Source: Myxococcota bacterium
GTDB lineage: Bacteria; Myxococcota_A; Bradymonadia; UBA7976; UBA1532
Reading direction: 5' to 3'
DNA: 64,000 bases
Assembly: GCA_023150895.1 (NCBI GenBank)
Contig: JAKLJY010000014.1
Span: forward strand, 30,179 to 94,178
The position numbers and the translations under genes were made by a program. The notes below the pieces were generated by a model. That model was not told the origin of the DNA, ran no database searches, and saw only the letters and a program-made list of their open reading frames with translations. Shown here piece after piece: positions 42,464 through 50,617 of the stretch (positions within the stretch are counted from its first letter, which is position 1; every line of letters starts with the position of its first letter).

Positions 42464-43459
42464 TCATTTCGCGGCGGGCACCCGCGTCCAGATTCGGCCC
42501 TCGCCGTTGCCGCCCACCGCCACGAGCAGATCGGCGACGCCCTGAAGATCCCGCACCGGGCCGGGCACGGTCTGGGTCTCACGCGTGTCCGGCGCGGCCG
42601 GATCGATGCGGATCAGGGTGCTGCCCGCGCCGAGCCACACGCCCTCGTCCGTGGGCAACACGGCGTTGGGGCGGTCCCCCAGACCCGTGGCCACGGTGGT
42701 CCACTTCTCGTCCTGCCAGCGCGCCAGCAGCCCATTGCCCGCGGTGCTGGTGCCCGCCGCCCAGATGAACGGCAGGCGCTCTTGGGGCTCGACCCGCCCG
42801 GAGACGTCGGTGATCGAGCCGATGCCCACGTCCGAGCGCGGCACGCGCTTCCAGGGGGCACCCGGGGCATCGGGCTGATAGGTCGCGGTCACGGTCCCCA
42901 TGCCGGACTCCGGTCCGACGAGGAGCCCCGTGCCCGTCCCGTCGAGGTAGGCCGCCTTCACCGTCGGCGGTACGGCCGCGACGTCGACCTCTTCGAAGTC
43001 CGCCCCGTCCGTGCTGCGCAGCGTCACGCCCATGTCGCCGAAAACCCAGACGTCGTCGGGACCGGTGGCGGCGAATGCCCGGAAGGGTTGCTCGTCCTTG
43101 TGCGTCGTCGCCTCGAAGGGGCCGTCGCCGGTTCGCGTCAGGACGACCCCCCCCGTGCCCGCCGCGAAGAGCGAGCCGCCGCCGCCCCAGGCCACGAGGA
43201 GGTCCTCTTCGGTGGGACTCTCGACCTCCGTCCAGGTGGTGCCGTCGAAACGGACGATGAGGCCGCCCCCCCCGAACGCCCAGGCCTCGGTCGCCGAGAC
43301 GACCCAGACCGCGTTCAGCGGCGCGTCGAAGATCTCCGCAGCCTCCGTGAAGGGCGGGGGCGGAGGGGCCTTCTTCGTCTCTTCGTCGCAGGCCGAGGCG
43401 GTGAGGGCGAGACCGGCGGCGGCGCTGAGCGCGACCAGGCGGATCGGGCGGGCGGTCAT
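42464..43459 (-). CDS. Lipoprotein with BNR/YCF48-like beta-propeller
   Basis: A 331-aa lipoprotein (lipobox TASAC, Cys about residue 24) with repeating blades: AVWVVSATEAWAFGGGGLIVRFDGTTWTEV, LLVAWGGGGSLFAAGTGGVVLTRTGDG, DDVWVFGDMGVTLRSTDGADF, GVWLGAGSTLIRID. The pattern matches photosynthesis-system-II-assembly/BNR-like propellers. A GAGGAG ribosome-binding site precedes the ATG at 43459. It lies 28 nt downstream of the MBOAT gene on the same strand and is probably co-transcribed. It could be a surface binding partner; no catalytic residues are seen. Confidence 0.78.
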   Translation of the reverse strand: MTARPIRLVALSAAAGLALTASACDEETKKAPPPPPFTEAAEIFDAPLNAVWVVSATEAWAFGGGGLIVRFDGTTWTEVESPTEEDLLVAWGGGGSLFAAGTGGVVLTRTGDGPFEATTHKDEQPFRAFAATGPDDVWVFGDMGVTLRSTDGADFEEVDVAAVPPTVKAAYLDGTGTGLLVGPESGMGTVTATYQPDAPGAPWKRVPRSDVGIGSITDVSGRVEPQERLPFIWAAGTSTAGNGLLARWQDEKWTTVATGLGDRPNAVLPTDEGVWLGAGSTLIRIDPAAPDTRETQTVPGPVRDLQGVADLLVAVGGNGEGRIWTRVPAAK

Positions 43460-43487
43460 GGGGGAACTCCTCGACAACGGGGGCGCG

Positions 43488-44951
43488 TCAGAACTGCGCG
43501 TAGATGAACAGGCCCTGCGTCTGCGGGACGAAGACGCCGAGGTAGATGATGATGACACCGTACACGAGGCCGCGCACGGGCGCCGGCAGGGCGAAGAAGC
43601 GGCCCGTAAGCGGGGCGAAGCGGGGCAGCCCGAGCAGGTGCTCCACGACGACCACGCCGACGCCGACGCCGACCGTCGTCAGCAGCGTGAACAGCCCGAG
43701 CACCAGCGGTTCGCCGCCGTGGCCGGGCAGAAGGCCGCCCAGGAAGGCCAGGAGGGCCTCGCCGCTGCCGGCGCGGAACGGAATGAGCGAGAGGACGAAG
43801 AACCCCGTGGTGAGCGCCCAGGCGACGAGCTTGTAGGCGCGGGTCCGGCGACGGGCGACCCAGGTGCGGTCCTTGCGGCACAACCCCCGGTAGAACTCGT
43901 CGTACCGGCGCACGACGACGAGCCCCAGGCCGTGCATCAGACCCCAGGCCACGAAGCCCCAGCTCGCGCCGTGCCAGAGACCCGACACGAGGAAGACGAG
44001 GACGAACCCCGCGTCGAGCCGACCGCGGAAGAAGCCCTGACCGGTCGTGAGCGGCGTGTAGATGTACTCGAAGATCCACGTGTTCAGCGAGATGTGCCAG
44101 CGGCGCCAGAACTCGTTGAGGTTCGTGCTGAGGAACGGTTTGTCGAAGTTCAGCGGCAGGTGCAGGCCGAACCCGCGGGCGACCCCCATCGCCATCAGGC
44201 TGTACCCCGCGAAGTCGCAGAACACCTGAATCGCGTACCCGAACGCCGCGGCCCAATGCGCCCCTGCGCTGAACGCCCCGGCCCGTGCGAAGACCGGATC
44301 GACGAGCGTCGACGCAAACGTGTCGGCGATGCAGGCCTTTTCCAGATACCCGATCAGGAAGAGCAGCGCCCCCGTCGACACATCCCCCGCGGAAAGGCGG
44401 CGCGGGACCTCGAGCTGCGGCAACAGCGCCGACGGGCGCGTGACCGGCCCCGCCACCATGTGCGGGAAGAACGCCACGGCGGTCGCGAACCGCGGCAGCG
44501 AGGGGCAGGCGGGGAGCCGTCGATCGTAGACGTCGATGACGTACGAGAGCTTCTGCAGAGTGAAGTACGAGATGCCCATCGGCAGCGCGATCTGCAGCAC
44601 GGGCAGGCTCCCCGGGAGCCCGAGCCGGGTCAGCAGCGCGTCGAGCGAAACCGCCAGGAAACCCAGATACTTGAAGTAGACCAGCAGGCCGACGTTCCAG
44701 GCGACGCTGAGCCAGAGCGCGACGCGTCGGGGGCCCGCCGGCCGCTCGCCCCCGAGATACCGCCCGATGGCGTAGTCGACGAGCGTCGTCGCCGCCAGCA
44801 GGGGCACCATGCCCGGGTGCCATGCCCAGTAGAAGGCGTAGCCGAGCGCCAGCAGCCAGCCGTTCTGCCACGCGGCGCGGCGCGGCAGGAGCCAGTACAC
44901 GCCGAAGGCCAGCGGCCAGAAGAACAGGAACTCGACGCTCGTGAACGTCAC
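43488..44951 (-). CDS. MBOAT family O-acyltransferase (AlgI/DltB-like)
   Basis: A 487-aa integral membrane protein with about eleven helices. The MBOAT hallmarks are LNEFWRRWHISLNTWIFEYIYTPL and the catalytic His in VFLVSGLWHGASWGFVAWGLMHG; earlier PMGISYFTLQKLSYVIDVY and FFPHMVAGPV match AlgI. These proteins move acetyl or acyl groups across the membrane onto exported glycans or lipids. It partners with the SGNH-like gene upstream, whose stop overlaps its GTG start (GTGA). Acceptor unknown. Confidence 0.93.
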   Translation of the reverse strand: MTFTSVEFLFFWPLAFGVYWLLPRRAAWQNGWLLALGYAFYWAWHPGMVPLLAATTLVDYAIGRYLGGERPAGPRRVALWLSVAWNVGLLVYFKYLGFLAVSLDALLTRLGLPGSLPVLQIALPMGISYFTLQKLSYVIDVYDRRLPACPSLPRFATAVAFFPHMVAGPVTRPSALLPQLEVPRRLSAGDVSTGALLFLIGYLEKACIADTFASTLVDPVFARAGAFSAGAHWAAAFGYAIQVFCDFAGYSLMAMGVARGFGLHLPLNFDKPFLSTNLNEFWRRWHISLNTWIFEYIYTPLTTGQGFFRGRLDAGFVLVFLVSGLWHGASWGFVAWGLMHGLGLVVVRRYDEFYRGLCRKDRTWVARRRTRAYKLVAWALTTGFFVLSLIPFRAGSGEALLAFLGGLLPGHGGEPLVLGLFTLLTTVGVGVGVVVVEHLLGLPRFAPLTGRFFALPAPVRGLVYGVIIIYLGVFVPQTQGLFIYAQF

Positions 44952-45970
44952 GGCGCGCCCCCGCCGGGCGGCGCCCTCAGAAACCCGACACCGTTCTCCA
45001 GGGCCCAGTCCACGTACTTCTCGCGCGCCGCCGGGACGAGGTGATCACAGTCGATCTCGAAGTCGTCGTAGACGAGCGGCGCGGTCAGGGTGTGCTCCAC
45101 CGTCCGGATGCCCTTGCGGGCCCGCAGATCGGCCAGCAGTGCGGAGTAACGGGCGATCGTCGTCCGCCGGGCCTCGTCCGTCAGCAGCTCGGACATCTGC
45201 GGGAACGCGACGACGGTGACGGCCAGCCCGCGGCGCTGCAGGCGATTGACGAGCCCTTCCAGCTTCGCCTGCTCCGTCGGGTCGAAACACGTCCGCCCCT
45301 CCTCGACGATCTCGCGGCGCCGCCGCTCGGCGTGTGCGGCCTTGCGCCCGCTGAGCGAATCCGGGCTGTCCGCGCCCTTGAGTTGGCCGCGCAGGCTCAC
45401 CAGGCCGCGGTCCTGGATCATCATGGACTCGGCGAAGAGGCGCTTCATGGCCGTGAACGGGAAGTTGCGATTGCGCGGCGTGATGCCGTTTTCGGCGACG
45501 TCGGCGAGGTAGTGTTTCCACTGCCAGGCACGGGCGGGGAGCGCGTCCTCCCAAAGCGTGTGCGAAGCCGGGCAGGTGTCCCAGTAGGTCGTGATGAGCA
45601 GGACGTGGCGCAGGCGGTCCCGCACCCAGGCGTCGCCGTCGCGGGCCTCGACCAGCGGCGCGAGGCGGTGCTCGTAAACCCAGTCGAACGCCGAGAAGGT
45701 GCCGCCCTCCTCCGTCACCACGGCGACGCGGTCGCGCCCCAGGCGGTCGATCAGCGGCAGCCAGGCCCCGGCATGACTCGAGCCGAGCACCAGGACGTCC
45801 GGGTTGCCGGCCGCCAGCGCCCGGACGCCGGTGTCGACCTCGAGATCCCGCCTCGGCATTGGCGCGAGCCGGCGCAGGCCCACCTCGAAGGCCACGATGA
45901 CACCCGCCATGACCAGCGCGACGGCCAGAAGCGCGCGCCACGAAGGGACGGACGGCGAGGATTCACTCAC
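44948..45970 (-). CDS. SGNH hydrolase-like partner of MBOAT (AlgX/AlgJ type)
   Basis: A 340-aa protein with one N-terminal membrane segment (LLAVALVMAGVIVAFEVGL) and an extracytoplasmic domain. Its VLVLGSSHAGAW supplies the Ser nucleophile and a distant DDFEIDCDHLVPAAREKY supplies the Asp-x-x-His pair, as in SGNH/DUF1574-type acetyl transferases. Together with the MBOAT gene it forms the common two-part O-acetylation module: the MBOAT moves the acyl group across, and this protein places it on the acceptor. GTG start at 45970. Confidence 0.8.
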   Translation of the reverse strand: MSESSPSVPSWRALLAVALVMAGVIVAFEVGLRRLAPMPRRDLEVDTGVRALAAGNPDVLVLGSSHAGAWLPLIDRLGRDRVAVVTEEGGTFSAFDWVYEHRLAPLVEARDGDAWVRDRLRHVLLITTYWDTCPASHTLWEDALPARAWQWKHYLADVAENGITPRNRNFPFTAMKRLFAESMMIQDRGLVSLRGQLKGADSPDSLSGRKAAHAERRRREIVEEGRTCFDPTEQAKLEGLVNRLQRRGLAVTVVAFPQMSELLTDEARRTTIARYSALLADLRARKGIRTVEHTLTAPLVYDDFEIDCDHLVPAAREKYVDWALENGVGFLRAPPGGGAP

Positions 45971-45997
45971 GGCGAGACCCGGGACCGGCGACGTGCG

Positions 45998-46759
45998 TCA
46001 GGGCGCGACGGGCGTCGGCGCGCCGCTCTGGTCGTCGTCCGCGGCCCCGGGCGGGTGGAACAGGCACCACGTCACGCCCACGACCACGTACGCCACCCCC
46101 TGCAGGAACAGGATCTCGGGCCACAGACGCAAAGGCGCGAGCACGTATGCCGCCCCGACGTTGGCGATCTGAAACGCGTTGAGCGCCTTGTTCTTGCGCA
46201 GTTTCAGCTTCGGCAGCCGCACGGCGCTGACCATGAGGAACGACGCGACGAGCATGTAGGCCGGGTAGGCGAGCAGCGCCCCCTCGGGCAGCGTGAACTT
46301 CACCCACGTCAGGTAGAAGCTCGCGCTCAGGGCCCCCATCAGCGTCGTCGGCAGTCCGTAGAAGTAGCGGTCGCCGCCCGGCGGATCGCTGATGTTGAAG
46401 CGCGCCAGGCGGGCCGACACCGCGATGACGTAGAGGCTGACCGCGAGAAAGAGCGCGATCTGCAGGCCCCCCTGATAGAGCGCGGCGTCTTTGAGCCGGT
46501 ACCAGACCAACGCCGCGGGCGCGACGCCGAAGGCCACGAAGTCCGCAAAGGAATCGTACTGCACGCCGAACGCGGAGCTGGCGTTGAACAGCCGCGCGGC
46601 GGTGCCGTCGAGCTTGTCGAGCAGGACACCCCACAGGATCATCCAGGCCGCGAGCGTAAAATCGCCCTGGGCCGAGGCCGCCGCCGAGGCGAGCCCGAAC
46701 ATCATGCTGAACGCCGTGAAAGCGTTCGGAATCAAGTACTTGGGATGGAAACCGAGCAT
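45998..46759 (-). CDS. pssA: CDP-diacylglycerol-serine O-phosphatidyltransferase
   Basis: A 253-aa membrane protein with the full CDP-alcohol phosphatidyltransferase motif D(x)2DG(x)2AR(x)8G(x)3D(x)3D, visible as DKLDGTAAR ... FGVQYDSFAD. About eight helices, with LIPNAFTAFSMMFGLASA in the first, as in PssA/PcsA type. The enzyme makes phosphatidylserine, the precursor of phosphatidylethanolamine; the related phosphatidylcholine synthase (Pcs) is the alternative. 27 nt upstream of the SGNH/MBOAT pair on the same strand. Confidence 0.85.
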   Translation of the reverse strand: MLGFHPKYLIPNAFTAFSMMFGLASAAASAQGDFTLAAWMILWGVLLDKLDGTAARLFNASSAFGVQYDSFADFVAFGVAPAALVWYRLKDAALYQGGLQIALFLAVSLYVIAVSARLARFNISDPPGGDRYFYGLPTTLMGALSASFYLTWVKFTLPEGALLAYPAYMLVASFLMVSAVRLPKLKLRKNKALNAFQIANVGAAYVLAPLRLWPEILFLQGVAYVVVGVTWCLFHPPGAADDDQSGAPTPVAP

Positions 46760-46959
46760 CGGGCTCCTCAGAACGGGATGGCGCGACGAGCGTCGACCGG
46801 CCGCACCGTATCGAGGCCCTCCGCGGGGCGCAACGGCAACCCGGGTGGCCAGCGCCGCCGGGGTCGGCCATCCCCCCGGGGTCCCGCGACCCCAGGCGCG
46901 CGCGTCGTCCCGTCACCGGAGGGGCCCGAATTGCGCCGTCCATGCCCGGAACACTGGAT

Positions 46960-46975
46960 TGGCACGCACCTTGCG
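46960..46975 (+). promoter_or_regulatory. Sigma-54 promoter of the Tad pilus operon
   Basis: TGGCACG-CACC-TTGC (46960-46974) matches the sigma-54 consensus TGGCACG-N4-TTGCW except for its last base, with the GG and GC dinucleotides correctly 10 bp apart. It lies 77 bp before the flp start. No -35/-10 sigma-70 pair is needed. An enhancer-binding activator is expected but not encoded in the window. The rest of the 46760-47051 spacer holds no evident gene. Confidence 0.85.
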
Positions 46976-47051
46976 ATATGCTTGGCCGTCGCACGGTCCA
47001 TCGCCGGTGTGGCGAGTCGCAAGCCAATCGCCGAACCCACGGAGAACGAAC

Positions 47052-47228
47052 ATGCTGCAGTCCATCCGCCGCTTCTTCCAGGAGAACAAGGCCGCCACCG
47101 CCGTCGAGTACGCCATCATCGCGGCCGTCATCGGCATCGCGGCCATCGGCGCGTACCGCTTCCTCGGCGACTCCATCAATCGCAAGACGACCGAGGCCGG
47201 TCGGGCCATCTCGAACAACGGCAACTGA
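47052..47228 (+). CDS. flp: Flp-type major pilin
   Basis: A 58-aa prepilin: basic leader, then ATAVEYAIIAAVIGIAAIGAYRFLG, the Flp hydrophobic segment with the Glu-Tyr pair. The residue before the usual cut site is Ala (KAATAVEY) instead of the common Gly, which is worth noting for processing by the TadV/CpaA peptidase. GGAG lies 7 nt before the ATG. It is expressed from the sigma-54 promoter upstream and overlaps the peptidase gene. Confidence 0.93.
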   Translation: MLQSIRRFFQENKAATAVEYAIIAAVIGIAAIGAYRFLGDSINRKTTEAGRAISNNGN

Positions 47229-47707
47229 ACCCCTTTCCGCTCGATCACCCGGTCGCGATCCCGCTGTTCCTGGCGGGGCTCGCGGCCGCGGCCGTCTGGG
47301 ATCTCCGCCGTCGGCGCGTGCCCAACGCCCTGAACTTCGGGTTCGCGGCGCTCGGCGCGTTTCTGCATCTCGGCGAACACGGTCCCGACGGGCTGGTGTT
47401 CAGCGTGGGGGGCTGGCTCATCGCGCTGGCCGTGGTCTTCGTGCCGTTCTTGCTGCGGGTCTATCGCGGCGGCGACGCGAAACTGGTCATGGCCATCGCG
47501 GCGTGGCTCGGCCCCCGGGGTGGCTTGAACGCGTTCGTGTACGGGGTGGTGATCGGCGGCGTCGTGGCGGTCTTCACGGCGCTGCTCAACCGGCGCATGC
47601 TGTCGCAACCCGTCGCAGAACGACCCGATCACGCCCACGCGCCGATGGCCGTCGCTTTTGCCCTGGGGGCGCTCGCCGCCCTGCAGTGGCCGCTGGAGGC
47701 CCTCTGA
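47225..47707 (+). CDS. cpaA: CpaA/TadV prepilin peptidase, probable CTG start
   Basis: A ~160-aa A24-type aspartic prepilin peptidase with about five helices. The catalytic Asp pair is in AAAAVWDLRRRRVPN and YRGGDAKLV (GxGD-like). No ATG, GTG or TTG lies between the pilin body and the first membrane helix. CTG at 47225 overlaps the flp stop as CTGA, the same 4-nt geometry used by the ATGA and GTGA junctions across this window, so CTG is proposed as start. GTG 47317 would delete the first helix and the first Asp. It processes Flp, TadE and TadG-like pilins. Confidence 0.85.
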   Translation: MNPFPLDHPVAIPLFLAGLAAAAVWDLRRRRVPNALNFGFAALGAFLHLGEHGPDGLVFSVGGWLIALAVVFVPFLLRVYRGGDAKLVMAIAAWLGPRGGLNAFVYGVVIGGVVAVFTALLNRRMLSQPVAERPDHAHAPMAVAFALGALAALQWPLEAL

Positions 47708-48201
47708 TGTCGATTCGCACGCTCTGCCGTCTCGTCGGTCGGTTCGCCCGGTTCGCCCGGTTCTCCCGTTCCGGTTCGGCTGCGCCTCGCCGCACGCCGC
47801 GCGGGGCCGCGGCCGTCGAGTTCGCCATCGGCGTGCCCATCGTCATGAGCCTCTTCATCGGCGGCTTCGTGCTGGTCTACGCGACGTTCACCCGCCAGCG
47901 TCTCACGACGGCGGTCGTGCAGGCCGCGCGCACCTGCTCCATCCGCCCGGTCAACGAGGGCCGGCCCGGCTGCGTGCGCAACACCGTGCTCGGCCTCGTC
48001 GCCGAAGACAACGCCCGGTGCGTCGGCGGCGTGCAACTCAACGTGCAGGAGAACGGCAACGTCCGTGACCCGCGCGTGATTTCGGTACTCAGCGTGACGG
48101 CTCGGTGTGCATACTCTTCGCCCGTATGGCCCAACGCGCTGCCCGCCATCAACCTCCAGGCGTCGGCCCAGATGCCGCAGATGCCCGTCGCCGGTCCGTG
48201 A
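47707..48201 (+). CDS. tadE: TadE-like pseudopilin
   Basis: A 164-aa protein with an Arg-rich leader (containing RFARFARFSRS from a short DNA repeat), then GAAAVEFAIGVPIVMSLFIGGFVLVY, the TadE prepilin motif with the cut after Gly and Glu at +5. The rest is a small extracytoplasmic domain with several Cys (RTCSIRP, GCVRN, ARCVGG, TARCAY). The ATG overlaps the peptidase stop (TGATG). Pseudopilins prime or cap the Flp pilus. Confidence 0.88.
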   Translation: MSIRTLCRLVGRFARFARFSRSGSAAPRRTPRGAAAVEFAIGVPIVMSLFIGGFVLVYATFTRQRLTTAVVQAARTCSIRPVNEGRPGCVRNTVLGLVAEDNARCVGGVQLNVQENGNVRDPRVISVLSVTARCAYSSPVWPNALPAINLQASAQMPQMPVAGP

Positions 48202-48232
48202 AGGGTGGCGTGCGGCCGAGGAGCACGTCCCC

Positions 48233-49174
48233 ATGAAGTCGAAAGCCGCCCCTCGGGCCGCCCGCGCGGGCGCCGTGGGCTTCACGGCCCTCGCCCTGCT
48301 CTTGACGGCGCTGACGGCGTTTTTGCTGTCGCGCGTTTTCGGTGAGGGCAAGTACGCCACCGAGCCCCTCGAGGACGTCGTCGTCGCCGCACACGACCTC
48401 CTCGCGGCCGAGATCATCAAAGAAGACGACGTCAAGGTCGTCCAGTGGCCCAAGTCGACGATCCCCGACGAGGCCATCCGGCGCCTCGACGACGTCCTCG
48501 GCCCCAAGCCCACCGTACCGGTCATCGGCATCATGCGGGGCGAGGCCATCCTCACCCGGCGGCTGGCCTCCCCCGAGCAGGGCACGGGCATGGCCTCCCG
48601 GGTGCCGCAGGACAAGCGCGGGTTCCCCATCCAGGTCGAGCGGTGGATTGCCGACGCCCGGCTGGTCTATCCCGGCGCCGTCGTCGACGTGATCGCCACC
48701 CTGGAAGACCCCGTCGAGCGCACGCCCGTCACCCTCACCGTGCTCCAGCGCCTGACCGTGCTCGCCGTCAACGGCGACATCGACGCCGCCTCGGCCAAGG
48801 GCGACGACGACGAGCAGAAGCGCCAGCAGAACGCGGGCGGCGCCGTCGTGACCGTGCTCGTCTCCCCCGGCGAGGTCGAGATCCTGGCCCTGGCCGCGCG
48901 CGAGGGCAAACTCGACCTCGCGCTACGCAACGCCAACGACACGGACAACGTCTCGACGCAGGGCTCGAACACGTTCTCGCTGCTCGGTCGGCCGTTCCCC
49001 GGCACGGCCCAGACGGCCACCGCCGCGACGACGGTCACCGTCCCGCTTCCCGGGCTTCGGCGCGACCCCAAGCGCGCGGCCCTGCGCGATCCGCCCGTCG
49101 GGCGCGAGCCCCCGCCCCCCGCCGAACCTGCCGAATCCGGCTCCATCCGCACGATCCGCATCGGAGGCAAATGA
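48233..49174 (+). CDS. cpaB: CpaB/RcpC pilus assembly protein
   Basis: A 313-aa protein with one N-terminal membrane helix (VGFTALALLLTALTAFLLSRVFG) and the SAF-like domain of CpaB: VVVAAHDLLAAEIIKEDDVKVVQWP, GIMRGEAILTRRLAS, and the VDVIATLED strand. It is a periplasmic partner that links the inner-membrane platform and the secretin, and may bind peptidoglycan. A GAGGAG site lies 9 nt before the ATG. The C-terminal ~40 residues are Pro/Arg-rich. Confidence 0.92.
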   Translation: MKSKAAPRAARAGAVGFTALALLLTALTAFLLSRVFGEGKYATEPLEDVVVAAHDLLAAEIIKEDDVKVVQWPKSTIPDEAIRRLDDVLGPKPTVPVIGIMRGEAILTRRLASPEQGTGMASRVPQDKRGFPIQVERWIADARLVYPGAVVDVIATLEDPVERTPVTLTVLQRLTVLAVNGDIDAASAKGDDDEQKRQQNAGGAVVTVLVSPGEVEILALAAREGKLDLALRNANDTDNVSTQGSNTFSLLGRPFPGTAQTATAATTVTVPLPGLRRDPKRAALRDPPVGREPPPPAEPAESGSIRTIRIGGK

Positions 49175-50595
49175 TGCGCTTCGACAGTCTTTTCACCGGA
49201 GCCACGCTCGCGGCGTTCGTCCTGCCCGCCGTCGCCGCGGCCCAGGACGACCAGGCCGACGGCACCGTGCAGGTCTCGCTCGGGGGCTCCACGGTCATCA
49301 ACCCCGGCGGCATCACCCGCGCCACGCTGACCGATCCGAGCATCGCCGAGGTGCAGCCCGCCGGAAACGGCGTGCTCATCATCGGGCGGCGGGTCGGCGA
49401 GACGAACCTCATCCTCTTCGGGTCGAGCGGACAGACGACGATGCTCGTCAAGGTCACGCTGCCCGCCCGCGCCGTACAGAGCGAGCTCGGCAAGGCGTTT
49501 GGCAAGGAAGACATCGAGGCCCGTGCGGTCGGCGGGGCCATCGTGCTCGTCGGCGCGGTCAGCAGCGGCGCCATCCTCGAGCAGGCCGAGGAGCTCGTGC
49601 TCGGGTTCCTCTCCAGCCCCAGCTTCGCGCAGCTCGGCGTGGTGCCCAAGGTCATCAACCTGCTGCGGGTCAAGCAGAAGCAGCAGGTCCAGCTCGAGGT
49701 GAAGTTCGCCGAGGTCACGCGCAGCTCGCTGCGCCAGATGGGCACCGACCTCTCGGCCACGATGGACTCCGGCCGCGCCGCGTTCGGCTACGGCGTCGCG
49801 CCCACCCCCGGCGCCGCCGCACAGTCCGTGGCCGACAAGGCCGGCGCACCGACGTTTTTCGTCGGCAAGGCGGACGGCAAATTCCCCTTCGCCGCGGCAC
49901 TGTCGCTGCTCAACACGAAGAACCTCTCGCGCACCCTGGCCGAGCCCACGCTGGTGGCGGCCAGCGGTCAGACGGCCAAGTTCCTGGCCGGCGGCGAGGT
50001 GCCCATCGTGATTCAGGGCACGGCGCTCTCGCAGCCGCAGGTCGATTACAAACCCGTCGGCGTCTACCTCACGTTCATGCCGAACGTGCTCGACGACGAC
50101 ACCATCGAGCTGCAGGCGCACACGGGCGTCAGCGCGGTGGACGAGAGCAACTCGAACCTCGGGTTCGTGGGCTTCAAGACGCGCTCGAGCAGCACGACGA
50201 TCCGCCTGCGCGACGGGCAGAGCTTCGCCATCGCCGGCGTGCTCTCCGACGAGATCGAGAACGAGCTGAAGCACATGCCCGGCCTCGGTCAGATCCCCAT
50301 CATCGGCACGCTCTTCTCCAGCAAGGAGTTCCGCCGGCGCGAAAGCGAACTCGTGATCGTCGTCACCGCGCACCTGACCGAGCCGATGGACCCGGGGCAG
50401 ATGCCCCCCCTCCCCGGTGAGGACCGCGTCAATGACCCCTCGGACGTCGAGCTCTTTCTGCTGAACATCACCGATCCCGACGCCCCGGTCGCGCGCGGGG
50501 GCGGCCCCGGCCGCTCGCCCGCGGTGGACTCGGGGGATGACGGCGCCCTCGCCCCGCGCCGCACGCCGGCGGGTGTCGTCGGCTTCTGGCGTTAA
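49174..50595 (+). CDS. cpaC: CpaC/RcpA outer-membrane secretin of the Tad pilus
   Basis: A 473-aa secretin with a signal peptide. The N-terminal pilus domain is VQVSLGGSTVINPGGITRATLTDPSIAEVQP and a BON-like segment is DIEARAVGGAIVLVGAVSS. The secretin channel domain carries LAEPTLVAASGQTAKFLAGGEVPIV, VGVYLTFMPNVL and GLGQIPIIGTLFSSKEFRRRESELVIVVTAHL. Two in-frame ATGs exist; 49174 is preferred because GGAGG lies 6 nt upstream of it, but 49171 would form an ATGA overlap with cpaB. Confidence 0.94.
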   Translation: MRFDSLFTGATLAAFVLPAVAAAQDDQADGTVQVSLGGSTVINPGGITRATLTDPSIAEVQPAGNGVLIIGRRVGETNLILFGSSGQTTMLVKVTLPARAVQSELGKAFGKEDIEARAVGGAIVLVGAVSSGAILEQAEELVLGFLSSPSFAQLGVVPKVINLLRVKQKQQVQLEVKFAEVTRSSLRQMGTDLSATMDSGRAAFGYGVAPTPGAAAQSVADKAGAPTFFVGKADGKFPFAAALSLLNTKNLSRTLAEPTLVAASGQTAKFLAGGEVPIVIQGTALSQPQVDYKPVGVYLTFMPNVLDDDTIELQAHTGVSAVDESNSNLGFVGFKTRSSSTTIRLRDGQSFAIAGVLSDEIENELKHMPGLGQIPIIGTLFSSKEFRRRESELVIVVTAHLTEPMDPGQMPPLPGEDRVNDPSDVELFLLNITDPDAPVARGGGPGRSPAVDSGDDGALAPRRTPAGVVGFWR

Positions 50596-50617
50596 CCCGG
50601 TCGCGCGGAGGAAACTC

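Noticed and set aside
45041..47224. Upstream extension of the CpaA frame to 45041
   Set aside because: It would overlap pssA, the SGNH gene and flp on either strand; the translated extension has no membrane or family pattern.
50537..50617. ATG at 50537 as the TadZ start
   Set aside because: It lies inside cpaC and lacks a ribosome-binding site, while TTG 50618 follows GGAGGAA at the right distance.
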